A stretch of 64,000 nt of DNA from contig JBBMOL010000022.1 of assembly GCA_037954665.1 (NCBI GenBank), forward strand, positions 5,084,001 through 5,148,000, written 5' to 3'. Under the pieces are notes generated by a model. The model saw only the letters and a program-made list of their open reading frames with translations, was not told the origin of the DNA and made no database searches. This DNA comes from Laguncularia racemosa (Eukaryota > Streptophyta > Magnoliopsida > Myrtales > Combretaceae). Position 1 is the first letter of the stretch. Each line of letters starts with the position of its first letter. Positions 25,627 to 39,793 of this stretch are shown piece by piece. The position numbers were made by a program, and so were the translations under genes.

Positions 25627-25803
25627 TGCCTTAAGTACAAATATACTTAAAGCACGTACTCGATCTACACTTTCATTAGCTTAATTGAAGATACGTTTCA
25701 AGTCTATAATTTTACAACCTATTTTTGAAATATCTTCCTCAAATATACTATTTCACGATTTTTTTTAATTGTATTATTTTAATAGATTCCTCATAAATTG
25801 ATA
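25627..25803 (-). repeat. Right terminal inverted repeat of the Mutator element
   Basis: Inverted counterpart of 21520-21660. The outer part (25711-25792) and the inner part (about 25625-25660) match the left TIR, separated by extra sequence absent on the left. Confidence 0.7.
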
Positions 25804-27480
25804 GTAGCAACAAGTAAGCTCTCATATAATCATATTGTCGATTTTATAGAAACGAATTCTGCAAAATCCTATTTAATATTATCTTAAAAGAAGAATTTGG
25901 TTTGAATGCAAGGATGGAAATATAAATAGATGGTCTTCTAAATTTCAATTTCTTATAAATCTAATAGCTATTACAAAAGTGAGATTGAATTAAGAGAAAC
26001 TGAAAACAATGAAGCCATATTTCTATTTTCCATATTTTCTATCATCATTGCTGTGTTTTAACATAATTGTTATTTTATACAAGTAAATTACCTTTCGTGC
26101 AATCCTACCTCTCGGAATTACAGAGACGCAATCAAAAGATGAGTATCAGCAGTACAATTAGTGGGGTGAGTGGGTACAACATAAATAAGTATGAAGTATT
26201 ATCATACCCTTGATGGTATAAATTTCTAAATTTTAAAAATAAAATATATACTATTTCTCTAAAACCATAATAGTCACTATATTTTGTAAAAGCAATTGAG
26301 TACTGTAAAATATAAAATAATTCACATTAAAAATACATATTTGAAACTTAAAGTTTTAATTTATCAGGGAAATGAGTTGACACATGGAGATATATGATAA
26401 AGGTCTGATTTTTAATAAAAGTTAATGTGGATACCTTTTTATAGTAGTAAAGAAGTCAATAATGATAAAAAAAAAATAAAAAACTGAGACAATTAAGGTG
26501 GAAAATAACAATAAAGATAACATTAATAACGGGAAAGAAATGGGATGAGAGGTAAAAATTAGAACCGCATAATTACAATAAGAGAGAGAATAAAATGCTT
26601 TAAGTTTATAGTTTCTTATCGATAGTATCTTGAGTTATAATTTATAGGTTTATTTATTTATTTTTTAATTGAATTTAGAATATCAAAAGTAAAAATATAT
26701 TATTTCACATACTTTATTATTATTTAATAATTTTTATAGAATAAATATAAAATACCCTAAAACTTGCACAAAGTTCTAAGGTAATAAAAAAATAAGTCAT
26801 GATATCCATACCCTATCCAGTGAAAATAGATTTTTAAAAATTAACCCAACGGCTTTCAATACTTCTTAACTAATTGAATAGGATACTATAGGTATAGCAT
26901 ACAACAGGATTATCCACCTTCCTAAATGATGAGAGTAGTCAATGCCCATAAATAGCTGAAAAATCATTAGATTAAAAACCTTCGTCGTATTAGCCCTTTA
27001 TTAACTAAAGATGCAACCCAGTCGATATTTTCAGTTACCAAGAAAAAAACTGAGTATATTTGATGCTTTAAGCAATGCAAACGAGAAAGAGTCGTCTTAA
27101 AGAAAGAAGTTCTAACCAAATCAAACACAACGACATTCCACCATTGTGACTCAGATGATCGATCTAACTTCCGCAGTTAACAGAGGAGCATATAAATCCA
27201 GTGTTTAGCGTACACATTACGTACATGTGTATGGAGGGAGAGAGATAGTGGCGCGTTAAAATACCCCTTCGTCGTTCTTTCAAAATTTCTCGTTAATCTT
27301 CCATATTTGCTGTGGCACATCATGAACATATATGTATACCATCATAGAAAAGAATTGGACCACCAATAGAGTAAAGAGGATATCGTAGGTTGATGATATA
27401 TACATCCTATAGAACACATCTGCTGTTCTTTTCAATGTCCTTGGTACCAAAAGGAGACGGAGTAGAGTAATTTGCTCGAA
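25804..27480. other. Intergenic DNA including the CASP 3' flank
   Basis: Very AT-rich with no ORF of note. The right part (about 27200-27480) should hold the 3' UTR of the minus-strand CASP gene; no canonical AATAAA signal was seen on that strand close to the stop. Confidence 0.5.
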
Positions 27481-30400
27481 TTAGGGTGCATGGGGAAGGT
27501 CCATGGTTTTCTCTCCAGCAAGGTTAATGTCAGGACCATTGCTGTAGTAACATTTAAGTCAATTTGTAAGAACGATAGTCTTATTTCATTCAGAGAAGAA
27601 TTTGAGATGCTTACCTTAGATGGCTGAGAGCAGACATTCGGTATAGACACGTGAACACTAGAACATGCAATGCAATTGTGTAGAAAAATGCAAAAGTTCG
27701 AGCATGCCTGCCAAGGGAAACTTTCACTGAGAACAGATGTTAAACTGAAGGAAAAAAACCAACAGGGTAACTGCGATAAATGGTTCCACAAGGAACTGAA
27801 GAAGTTCTAAGCAGCTCAGAGAGAGATAGTGGATCATACTTGTTCCCTAGAAGGAATCGTCCACTGCTAAGTGTGATCCTGTCCCTGAAGCCCAAATCCT
27901 TGATTCTTTGATCTCTTTCCTGAAGTCATGAAAGCTTTAATTAGTTGATATTTTTTATATAATCAGGTAGGCATAGTGGTTTGCTTGTGAATATGCATAA
28001 TACGTACATTTTCCTGAAATGAGGTAACATTACAGATCAAGATCATTAAATAACAGAGGCAAGCACTATATTCTAACCCTAATGCAGGTACATGAAAACT
28101 AGTGATTTAAGTACCACAACCAATCAGATACTCAGTGCATCAGTATGGGTACGAGCATCAGGTGAGAAAGCAGGTCATATGGATATTACATAAGCTGATC
28201 GAAAAATTTGCACTTCCCAATCAACTAAGTTGTAAAATTGAAAATATATTGAGTTACTAATTTTTAAACAAACTAGATAGAGAAACTTTGTTAACCTGTG
28301 TTCAATTCCAAACCCACCCATGACATGTAACTAGTTTAAAAAAAAAAAAAAATCTAAAAAAAAATTACAAAAATAAAGATGGTTAAACTTTTTCGAGGGT
28401 TCCACGAGCAAATACCTAGGGCACTTGATAAGATGCAGAAAAAAGAAACCCTTTTCTTTTCCAAAATTTATTACACATTTTTTGAAAAAGCTATGCGGAA
28501 AGATTAAAAGTTTTTTCTTTTAACATCTTAACAAGAAGCCCAGATACCTACTATCCTCTTCCCTATTCTAAACACCTCATTCACAATATGCCAATGGTAA
28601 AAAAAGAAATGTCTTCAGAAAAAGTGGGGTTTTTTTCTGAAGAAACAAGGACATTCTAATTTCTGAATCTCAAGTTTTCAAAGTTTTTTTAGTGTTCTGA
28701 TCCAAAAAGAAGTTCTTCTAGTGTCCATTTTTTCCTAGGTAGATGTAAATTGATGATATTCTAATTCAGTTTGTTCCCCTTTTCCAGGCATTCAGACCAC
28801 ATCAATATTTTGGACTGAATATAGCTTACAGTCAACTTAAAATATCACCAAGAGCAAGGCCCAAAGTCACATTGAAAGAAAGAGGGGTAGCCTTCAAAGA
28901 TATAAAATATCAATAAGCACTAGTCTAACAGATTTTAAAATGACCCATGTACCTTTTTGGAAAATGCAGCAAAAGGATTTATATCATCCTCATATATCTT
29001 CTTGTACTTTGACTCAACATCTGAGCTGAAACCACTTTCAAGATCCTCAGCATGCTGCAAGTGATTTAGGAATAAATTCAACACTGAAAGACAAGAAACA
29101 AGATTAAAGTATTAAACATAAGATATATCAAAGTGCCACCTTCTTTGATCCTCTAGAAACTACTCTCTCCAGATTGTAATCCTGGACATATCGAATTTTT
29201 CCATAGAGTTTGACATTATCAGCCTTTGTCTTTTCTAATTCCACTGTGAGCATGCTTATCTTCTCTTTAAGCTGTCTTATTTCCTGGGATATTCAAAGAG
29301 ACAAGCTGAGAACCCATAAAATAATTATAGATGGATAAACATTATCAACACAAGTATAAGGATTAACTGGTCAGAAAGCACAATGCAAGAGGAAAAACCT
29401 CTTCAGTGTCCCGCAAACGTGCTCTAAAACGATCTCGTTGATTGATAATAACATTAAGCATTGAGCTTTGCTCTTGATCAGGAGAAACACGCTTCTGATC
29501 TGCATTCTGAATAAAAGAAGCTACTCATAAGTCATAACCCTTAAATAGCCAGATGAATTCAATCAACTTAAAGAAAAACTGTAATACAGACAACTCTCTG
29601 AGTGTTTCCAATTTAAAAAATACAGAGACTTCTTTAAGGTAGCTCTGCCAATTATAGAGCATTTTTCCAAGATTTTGCTCCATATTGTTGACCAGAAGGC
29701 AACAGCGCATATGTTTGCATGATGTAGTTCAAACTCAAGCATTAGATGCTCTTTTAGATAGTTTGGACAGTTTCCTTCCTGGGGCTGACATGATCATCAT
29801 GCCACCTCCAGTAAAACACACTGCAAACGCTACTTGTGACCATCCTTCTTCTGCTCTATCAATTCCTCAATGGTCTATTAGCTTATAAGTTACATCCAAT
29901 AGAGATCTAGATCTTTGTATTATCAATTACTTCAACAACCAATGAAGACTAAACCTGATGGAGAAGAAGAATTGCATCACATTGAATGTTGGTAAGATCT
30001 CTAAGTTAAGACCAACCAACATCCTCATACTCCTAGACCAGTAATAGATCAATTCCTTTCTAACCCTTCTCCTGCTTTGAGATTCAGCTCATTTTACTAA
30101 ATGTGCTTTTATGAGCATATAGAGTGCCAATAATATATAAATGAAGTCTGCATAACTGGACTTTGTGAAGAAAACATAAAAAATGGAACTTGGTTGCAAA
30201 AGGGGACCAGAAAGAGATGAGGGCATGAAAAAGGGTTTTCGTCACCAAATATAGGTCTCATGATTCTGCTTCAGCTAAATTCTCATCCATACCAAGCACT
30301 ACCCATCCATGCCAACCAGAGAACTACTGACTAGGTTTAGTTCAAGATCAGCCCATGAAGAATAATAACTGTTGATAAATCAAAAGAGTGATCCTAACAA

Positions 30401-33400
30401 TTTCATTGAATGCTTGAATTAAAGGCCAAAAGAAAGGGAGAATGGTACCTCAGATTGCTCACTGGCCCCAGCCTCTGACAGATCCCATTCATCGAATAAA
30501 GAACTTTTACGGTCTTTGGAGCTATAACCCTTCATTAAAAAAGAGAGAGAGAGAGAGAGAGAGATGATGTTATGTGAACAGGAAGCAGAAGACCTTGTAC
30601 CGAACAAATAGGTGTCACATCAAAGAACTAGCAGATATTAGTAACACAATTCCAAAACAAGACTGAGAGTCATACACGTGCCTACAAAAATAACAACAAT
30701 TATAACACCAACTACAACCATGCACCAAGAATGGCAGACAAATCTTTCAAGAAAGGAATGACATAAGTTGATATCATAGCAGGGCATTGTTAGCATATTT
30801 GTAACATAAGTTAATAGAAAGGAAAAAGAGAGTTCAAAAGTTATTTGATTCATACCTTCAATATATCATCTTCCAACTTTTGTATTAACTTTTGCTGCTC
30901 ATCAACCTTTGTTGTCACTTCTGCTAGCTTGGCTTCAGCTGCTTCAAGCAAAGATGTTTTCTCTGAAAGCTTGACCTACAACAACAGAAAAATGAGAATT
31001 GAACTGATTTTTCTTCAGCTAGAAAAAATCAATAAGAACAAAAGCAGATAGAGATGCTATAAGCATTATATTTCTCTTTCATTTTTGCTCAGTATTAATT
31101 TTTCATTATTTCTTTTAATTTCTCAATTTTTTTTTCATAGCTTCAGACAAGGTCATTTATTTGTCAAGTTATAACAAGGGAGGAGAAAGAACAATCTCCA
31201 CAGCTTACTCTAAGAGAGAGGTTGGCCCAGGTCTGAAGATAAGTTCTTCTTTGTCATATATTATATAGGCATCGAGATAGAATCGAGTTCCCATGTCAGT
31301 AAAGTAGAAAATATGTAAGAGTAATTAATAATATTCCTTCGACTACCAAGTGAAAAAATTCCCAGCCAGCTGTCTAGGCAAAAGGCAGGATAATTCTGGA
31401 GGTATTTTTGAAGACCAAGATTATGAAAGAAAAGCTGCTACCACCAAAAATTATACCTTTAGCTGTGTTAGCTCATGCTCCATCTTTCTATTCTTGTCAA
31501 GAAGAAGAGACTCCATTTTGCTCATCTCTTCACCACTAGTTGCAGCCTCCCAGTCTTCAGCCTCGATTGAATTATAACCCACTGCCTAAAATTACAAGAT
31601 GAAATGTCAATAGAGATGGCATGCATAACAACGGACTATTATGTACAGCATAAATTCAGCAGGTCTGAGCCTGTTATGTGGAGGAAAGTTTTATTGAAGC
31701 ATATATGTTGATTGAAGAGTTAAAGGTAGCTCCAAAACAACCCAAGAGTGGCAAAACCTGTAACAATTGATTTATCTGTCATCCCTAATGACAAGTAATC
31801 TACTTGATCTTGCTTGAAACTTCATCTGTTCAGCAAGGAAAGGCACAAGATTCATGATGCAACAATATATAATGTTTTGGTCATCAATCGTTTCAATAGA
31901 AAGATTTTACCATACATGAGTGTAATTCATCAGAACGAAATGAATATTGATGTCAAAGATATTTCTCTTATGATCTATTAGATAGAAAAAGAACACTTGG
32001 ACATAAGAATACAGAATTGAAAAACAGTATGCCAGATGGAAAATTATAGGACAAAATCATTATGAGGAAGTGAAACACTCTGCTGACAAGCATTAGTTTG
32101 TAGAACTCAAGACAGTTCACTTTTTGTCAAGGATGCACGAACATCATCCATAAGAAATCAATTTTCAGAAACTCACTGCATATGAAAAGCAAAATCAAAT
32201 TCATCAAAAGACATTTGAACAGCTTTAGGTAATACAGATAATATTACCTGCAAAATCTTCACTTTCTTTCGCAAATCATCAACCATTTTTGCTGTTGGCC
32301 TTGCTTGAAGCTCTTTTTTAATCTCCTCAATAGCAGAATCCTTTTACCAAAAGGACTAATGGTTATTCAATTATAATTATACTTAAGTGCTGTGAACACA
32401 AGATAGTTGCACCCTGATGGGCAGTTTTCCAGAAACAATTTACCAAATTCAAAAAACAATCAAGTACCATTTATGAATAAGAAGCCACTCAGTCCAAGCA
32501 CTTCATGTGGGTATTAACATTTCAAAATTAAATGTCTTGTAAGGGAGATGAAAATCCCATCAAACCAAAAGCCACGCCGAACTGCACTGAATTCTATAGT
32601 AAAAATTTATAATCCAGTTTAATTATGGACCAATTATATCAAAGATTTCAGATTCAGATAAATTTTTTGAACAAACTTCGACATGGAGATAGAAGAGAAA
32701 ATAGTACAGATTAACCAGATGATGCCCAAAAATTCAAATTAAATTACAAAAAAGCGCTTCCATAACTGGAAAATCTTTATCCCATAAAATAGCAAGGCCT
32801 ATTCCCACATATCCTCGCATCATTGGCTCTTCCTCCAAGTTCTTTCTCGCCCTCTGAGAATCTCCCCACCTCTCTAATGATCAGCTCTTTCTCAGGCCAA
32901 ACTCAGACCTCAACATCCTAACTTTTACAAGATCTTTCTTATCTCTTGCTTTCTCTTTAGTACACGATCATTTTTTCTCTCCTATATTCTCATCCAATGA
33001 ATGGCCTTAAGTTGCAGTTCATTGATCATCCAGATCTTGCCAGTCTCGCCTGTTGGTTTATTATCTCTTCTTTTAGTGTCCCTTCTCTTCCAATTTGTTT
33101 AGGATTTTGTCTATTTGCAAAATATTTTCATATTTCTCTGCTAAATTGCGCTTAGGTATGGGAAAACTATTGTTATAACATGAATACATCTTCATGTACA
33201 TTAAAATCATTTAACGTGAAGATTCGGTGGTCTCTTACAATGAACAGTTCAATTAAACAAATGGAGCAGCTGCAGGGGCAAAATGGTCCAAGCATCAACC
33301 ACAACAAAGAAAATTACACTGCAACAACCAGCACAAACCATCTATCTGCATTCAGGTCTTTCCACAACACAATGAATTTAAGTAGAATAGTCGCAAGAGA

Positions 33401-36400
33401 GAGACATGGGCAAGGAAGTGATCAAGAGAACCTAATGCATTTCATCATACCTTTTCGTTGAGCAGTGCATTTAGTTTTTTCATCTCATTCATATGTTGTT
33501 CTCGCTCATTTGACAAGGTGGTCTCAATGTTGTGAAGTTCCATATTCAGTTCAGAGATAATCTTCTCTTTGGCATTCAAAGAATTTTCTAGAATATTGGT
33601 TGTATCCAAATTGTCACTGCAAAAGCATTGTATCTAAGAAATGTATACAGTCAAATACATTTAGACAGAAAGTGCTGTAAGATATCAATGATGGTAACAA
33701 CAAAATGTCATTATGAATATTTTCTTAGATAATACAAGAAGAAGTCAACAACAACACTCAAGCACAATCGACTAGGTGTGGTCAGCTTAAGGATCATTTT
33801 TCACAATTGTGCGATATCATATATCCTCTCTAATATCTGGGTATGCCATATCATATTAAATACCTGTAGATGATATCAAAGTAAAATCATTTTGGTAAAT
33901 AATTCAAACAGCTTAGTTTCTGTCTTAATAAGTATGGATACTGTATTGACAAGACACACAAGTAGGTTCATGAGAAATCAAGGGAAAAAAAATATGAAAC
34001 CAGTGTATCTTCAAGGATAGAGTTATGCTCCAACAGCAGACAACCTAAAATAAACCTGGTGGAAAACCACAAGGCATGCAACAAGGAGCCAAACCCTAAG
34101 AAAGAAGACATCAAAAAAATTACTGCAAAAGAGAAGAGAAGACCATGGTGAAAGAAATAGAAACGTTAAGAGCATATGGTCAAAGACTCAGCTAAGTCTA
34201 TGATGATCCATGAACACAACCACATATGAAGTCTTAAAGGTTAACTACCCAATATAAAAAGGTCTTAAATGTTATATAGACTGCAAAGAGTTTTCTTTTT
34301 CCTTCCCTTTCTGGTAAAGGAGTAACTTTTTAGTGTTTACAAATCGTCTCAAATTGAGAATGGATGAATTGTAATACCCTGCACCTAAGCATTGCTATTG
34401 GATAACCACCAATCTAAAGAAAGCTTCCATGGGCTTTCAATATGCCTTCTATAAGCATTCAATCAATGCACCTAGAAAAGAAGTTTTTCTGCTAAGACAC
34501 ATGGAAAAGAAACTATAAATAGATTCTTAAGGTCTGCACCCCTGCTTTAACATATATAGATAATAGCTAATTTACACACAGAAAGAGTAGCTTATTAACC
34601 ATATTCTGAACACAAGACTTTGAGATCTTGTTAATAAGATCAACAATTCATTAACTTCACATAAAAAATGGAGTAACATTGATTTAATCAACTGTTAAAA
34701 AGATAGAAGCTATCTCATTTTATTTCCTACACATATCTGATGATTCTATCAGTAAATCTTCTTATTGACACCAACATCCCCAGAGAAAACATTATCCAGA
34801 AAGAGGTCAAGTTATGCTTGAAGATGGATATTATAGTCTAATCAACACACAATAGGTTGAATTATACATTTTCTATCATATAATATTATGAACCAAAGTC
34901 AGTGGGTGCAAAACTGAGTGCCTGTGCAAAAAGTGCTTACCTTTTCTTAGATCCAGATTCTTCATTAGCTGTCTGCACCTGGGACCGCAAAAGCTCCTTC
35001 ATAGATAAAACATTATATAAGTTCTACAATCAAATCAATCACTTTAGCCTTCACATCTATCCAAATCAAAAGACAGTAAAAAGGGTAAGAGAGCGATCTA
35101 AGTTTCCCATGGGTTTGGTTAATGATGGGTAGAAAATATTTATTATGAAACTCCATTTATGTTATCAACTTAATCTTGTTGTCACTTCAGCTCTCCCACT
35201 AAACGTTAATTCAATGGTAAGAAACTCCAAAAACTAGTAATATTTTGGCAATGCAGGAGGAATTTGATATTGGAGAACCATGATGCCTAAACAATAATGA
35301 GCCTAACTGGATAAAACAACAAAACAGTGAAAAGATGAGGTACACAAGATGAGAAATTTAAACAAGAGGACTATGGCTTATCAGATTCTCCATAGTTAAT
35401 GTGCAGATCCAAAATGGCACCTTTTCTCTCTCCAAACTGACAAGCCTTGTTTGGGCTCTTTCAACTTCATCCATCAGAAGAATGACCTCTGATTGCTTTG
35501 CAGCTCGGTCTTCCTCTGCAAAAGTCAAAGATGGATCGGGTTACAGGTTTACGAAAGGCGATAAAAGAAGTTGGAAACCTCACTGTTCAATAAACATAAG
35601 CTAGGAATGTCCCAGTTATGCAGGAATTCCAAGAGTAGCAGAAAGAAGTGGGATAATATTAGTTAGCATGATACCTGATTGAGCACGAATTTCAAACAAC
35701 TGGCTTTGAGCAAGTTCATGCAATTTCTGCATGGTGGAGACACTTTCTTTAGCTTGTCTTAATTGATCTTGCAACAATAGTTCTCTACATGAGGAAGCAT
35801 CACCAAATAAGTATGCAGAAAGCCAAGAAGAAAGGTACAACAGCAACAGAACAAATCTGCTTAGAGCAGACAACAGCCACTTTTATCCTTGCATTCCTGT
35901 GAATATCTAAGAATAAAAATTTTCTTATGACTGAAATATCAAATTTACAACAAAAAATATATACCGTTCTTTTAGAACCTCAAGAGTTTTCTGGTTCTCT
36001 TCTGCCAAACTGCGTTTGTTAATCTCCACAATCTCTTTTACCTTTTCCTCCATCTGCATGCGCATTGTGGGGTTTATATCATGATTATTGCTCAAGAATC
36101 ATAAACTTACTCTATCCTAGTTGAGTCTTCACAATTAGCAAATTTGTCAATTCAACACTAAGTCACCACATGAGGTTGCCTCCAACAAGTTACCACAAAT
36201 TAAACCAGAAATTTTTGTTAACCTGTAGCTCTAACTGGCGGTTGCGTTCCTCGAGTCTTCGAATCGTTGCTTGTTGATTCTTTAAATGAGCTGCCTCTGC
36301 CCTGAACTCCTCAAGCTCAACCTTCATCTTCCGGTTTTCAGCTTCAAGTTCAGATAATCTAAGATCTTTTTCCTGAGAAAAAGAAAAAGAAAGGCAGACA

Positions 36401-38514
36401 ATCAAAAGGGAAGGCACACATAAACTAACTAAGACTTTCAACTTTACACTTCCCTGTGCTTCTTGTAATCTAACAGTTCCAGCTAGCTTGTATTACAAGA
36501 ACCAAGACATCTTGTGACATTATAACTCAGTATAAGGTAATAATCAATTCACTGAAACTGAAAAAAAAAAAAGAAAACACTACTGAATGTTAATTGGCAT
36601 GGGACTTCTTAACTAATAAAAGAGAAAAGAGTATGAAAAACATGGTAAAATTATTTTGAATGTGGAAATGAGTTTCAATATATCACATATAGCATTTGTG
36701 AGATTACTCTTCAAAGATGTGTTTGGCAATTGGTACAACTTTTTTTTTTCCCCATACTTATTAGTGCAGCTTCTAAGATTTTTGTTTGATAAAAGTCAGA
36801 TTTTATATTTCATTATATAAAGTATAAAAGGTTAAAGGGTAGTAAGAACCCACTACACAAAAGGATAGACTCACAAGAAACCTAAGGTCTCAAACATGAC
36901 GCTAGACAAAAAAAGGTGGGTGTAATGCTTGAGACCGTGGCACTAAAGTTCAAAGAGTACTATCCAAAAAAAAAAAAAAACCAGGACAAGATAATGTGGG
37001 TAAGATCCACATCCAATCAAGTACTAAGATTTAATCTCTTCTCGGTTCTTTCTATCCATACATAATATGTCAATGGAGAGAAAGAAATGAGAAGAGATTA
37101 AATCTTGGTGTCTGATTCAAAAGAAAAGAACGAAAAAGAAAGAAAAGCACCCAGACACCATTTTGTTTTCATTTTCATAGATTCAACCCTAAGAAAGCAA
37201 TCGCTAAATTCACCATGCTTGATTTCACATTGTGAAAATACTAAATTTACACAAGTGCCGAAAAGAAAATTTTGTAGCCTTTGATTAATACCAAACATGT
37301 CCAACTTGTGATTGCTTAGGTTATATTAACAAATGCATACAAAAAAAATCAGCTGCCAAATTTTAATTATAAAGAAACTATGTCAACAGATTCATGAATT
37401 AGTACTTACAGCAACTGAAGAAAGAGCAACATAAGGATCTGGAGCCTCATAAAGCTTTTGGTAGATGTTGAGAAAAGCATTTTCTCCAAATTTTGCTCTT
37501 TTGGTAAGATTATCAACTTCTTCTTGGTAACCCTTTAGCAAGGAATTAAACATGCTTAACTTGTCCTCATTTGAAGCCTTCTTGAAATCTAGAGCAGAAT
37601 CAAGATAGATTATATACATAGCATTTATTTTTTGGGAGGAAATCTCGCAAAGAGAGAAATTATTCACAATACGCCTCTATAAGCAAAAACCAATGACCGC
37701 ATTTTTAAATCTACAAAACAGGTAGATCTACTCTTGCAAAAGAACTTGCAACAGTACCTCTAGTGCTCTCTGCAAGTTTGCGCCGGTTCTTCTGACTAGC
37801 CTCCTGATTTTCAGCAATCCTCAATCCCTGTTCATCCAATACACTCTTCTCCTTCTCCAGCTCAAAATCTACAAAATATAATAACATAAAACTTAACATA
37901 TCACACTTCTAGACTTCCCACTTACATTTCTTTTGGATGTAACAACCGCTGCTTCTTTAAATCCTTAACACAATGCAATGCCAAACACAAAATGTCAATC
38001 TTGTTCCTAAGACCGATCAGCCACATAACTATCAGCAGGGAGGCTTGTAGATACAAAGCCATTGGAATATGTGCTTTTTCATTTTTTACCACATTCCGAT
38101 TACTTCTACCACAACCCAAGCCACTTCTATCATAATTTAAGCCCGATACGCGGCGATTTTCGATGAAAGCAATCAAAATCGTAATATCAAGTGTAACGCA
38201 CGCACCGATATGAATCTCTAAGCTTTGAAACAACTCAATTCATACTCACCACAAAACTCTACATTCTTACCGTAATTAAATTCATAATTAATCACATACC
38301 AATAAACCAAAAAGAAAAGAAAAAAAAAAATCCCCAGTAATCGTATTCGATACATTTAACGAATTCGAGAACTTTCTGTCTCTAGAATGATCAAGCTCTA
38401 AACGATGATTTAAAAAGAAAATGCAGTACCTTTCCAGAAATTGGCGACGACAGTGATCGGAGAAGAGGATTGATTCGACTTGTCTCTATCCGATCCACCT
38501 TGTGAAGACTCCAT
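27481..38514 (-). CDS. CASP: Golgi protein CASP (golgin, CUX1 splice-product homologue)
   Basis: Nineteen exons, all with GT-AG introns: 38514-38430, 37868-37758, 37588-37410, 37410-phase continues at 36372-36223, 36053-35965, 35784-35675, 35515-35421, 34996-34941, 33616-33451, 32340-32248, 31585-31457, 30975-30856, 30529-30449, 29506-29399, 29283-29140, 29054-28953, 27919-27840, 27707-27615, 27541-27481. Joined they give 2052 nt, 683 residues and a TAA stop, with no frame break. The product is a long coiled coil (about residues 30-600) followed by one transmembrane helix in exon 18 (about 637-655, FAFFYTIALHVLVFTCLY) and a short lumenal tail. This is the layout of plant CASP, a tail-anchored golgin of Golgi rims thought to tether ER and Golgi membranes. 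The conserved words KRAKFGENAFLNIYQKLYEA and NQRDRFRARLR, and the length, close to the Arabidopsis protein (about 690), support the call. The ATG starts MESSQGG, the only in-frame start before the conserved NFWK..ELEKE block. Introns of 0.9-1.3 kb are free of recognisable insertions. Confidence 0.96.
30542..30564 (+). repeat. GA microsatellite in a CASP intron
   Basis: An uninterrupted AG/GA dinucleotide run begins about 13 bases upstream (in gene orientation) of the exon at 30529-30449. On the minus strand it forms a CT-rich tract close to the 3' splice site. Confidence 0.9.
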
Positions 38515-39188
38515 GTTTGCCTATTCGAATCCAAAGTGGAAGATAGGGATTTGAGTTATTGGGGGATTTTGAAGCTTAGCTTTTCAAGTCTAAACTAATC
38601 TAGCGCGGGATCTGCAATTTTTCCTCCTGGTTCTGGTTTTGTGTCTCCTTATTCTGCTTGTTGCTGATCACTCTGGTGCCTTATGGTCATGGTCATCTTC
38701 TTTAACTACATTACATATTTTAATTTCAGTTTTAATTCAAGTGAAATTGCAGATACAGTAAAACCGGACCTTTTTCTTGGATTGTTTTGACTGTTATTAA
38801 AATCTCAAATTCATTATTATTTATGATATTTTTTAGTGATAGTTTAAATATTGTCAAGGTTTTAAATATGTATATATAATTAAAACTGTAAAATTACACT
38901 TTAAAAATCTATTTGTGCGTAAAATATATTTATAATTATCTCATAATACAGTGAGAGTATTTTATCCTTTAGAAGGACTAATTGTTTTTTTTTTGTTCGA
39001 ATCATACTAAGTTAAAAGCTTTGAATAATTGACTGATATACAATTGAAGACACAAGAGATTTATCTACAATATGTGTAGTACCTTTTCAACCCACCATAG
39101 TAGTTCAAAGAGGGAATCACCTTAAGGATAACATGTATAATACATCAATATTTTCTTAATCTCATCTCATGATGATGACAAAATTAAC
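38515..39188. other. CASP 5' flank
   Basis: The 5' UTR and promoter of the minus-strand CASP gene must lie here. The stretch just upstream of the ATG (38515-38700) is less AT-rich than the rest. No clear TATA box could be assigned, as is common for housekeeping genes. Confidence 0.5.
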
Positions 39189-39196
39189 AATATAAG

Positions 39197-39785
39197 TAGA
39201 GCCGTCCAAGTGGACTACATGGACTAACTTACCCGAACCCACATTAACCTATATATTAAATAGATCAACTTATTTTAGCTCTCTTAATAAGTGGATTAAA
39301 ATTTCTTACTTAACCTACCATATCGCAGGGTTGATAGATTAAGCGAGTTAATCTATCAATCCACAACATTTGATCCATTACATAATTTAGTGAGTTAAGT
39401 AAATCAACACACTAACTTGTTATGAAATTTTTATACAAAATTTCATATTTTAAAATAGTATTTGCATAAACACTAAAATATTATTTTAAAAAAAGGATTG
39501 TATTTCAAATATTTCAAACTTTTTTTCTTATTTTTCATTTTCTTGTGGCATGAATACTAAGTATTGATTAATGGATTTTTTTATTATTTTACATTTGTTT
39601 TTTTCATTTTTGCAGGTTAGTAGGTTAACTCGACCCACAACGAGTTAGCCATTTTAACTTATAAGTTAAGTAGGGTGGGCTACAAAACTTGTATTTTAAA
39701 TAGGTAAAAAATTTTAAACTCAACCCATATTTTTTTTTTTGGTTAAATAGATTGATCTATATAAGCCCTTACTTGTATAGCTCTA
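39197..39785. mobile_element. hAT-like MITE
   Basis: A 589-bp AT-rich segment starting TAGAGCCGTCCAAGT and ending, in reverse complement, TAGAGCTATACAAGT (12 of 15 match). The flanks AATATAAG (39189-39196) and AGTATAAA (39786-39793) look like a degraded 8-bp target duplication, as expected for hAT elements. The interior has degenerate words like GGTTAACTCGACCCACAACG, usual in this group, and no transposase. Confidence 0.5.
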
Positions 39786-39793
39786 AGTATAAA

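Larger units (their letters stand above)
21520..25803 (+). mobile_element. Mutator-like transposon (autonomous type, decayed)
   Basis: A transposase pseudogene lies between long, diverged inverted repeats. The left repeat is about 21520-21660 and the right about 25627-25803. Read inward, both start with GAGGAATCTA(C/T)TAAAATAAT and contain AAAAATAGGTT(A/G)TAAA and ACG(C/T)GCTTT(C/A)AGTA. The right repeat has about 45 extra bases in the middle. The total length of about 4.3 kb fits a MULE with one transposase gene. A clean 9-bp target duplication could not be fixed because the outermost bases are ambiguous by a few positions. Confidence 0.75.

Noticed and set aside
29685..29888. 67-codon plus-strand ORF
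   Set aside because: Within an intron of CASP, antisense, with no similarity to known proteins.
33180..33461. 93-codon plus-strand ORF
   Set aside because: Lies within an intron of CASP on the opposite strand (running into an exon), with no similarity.
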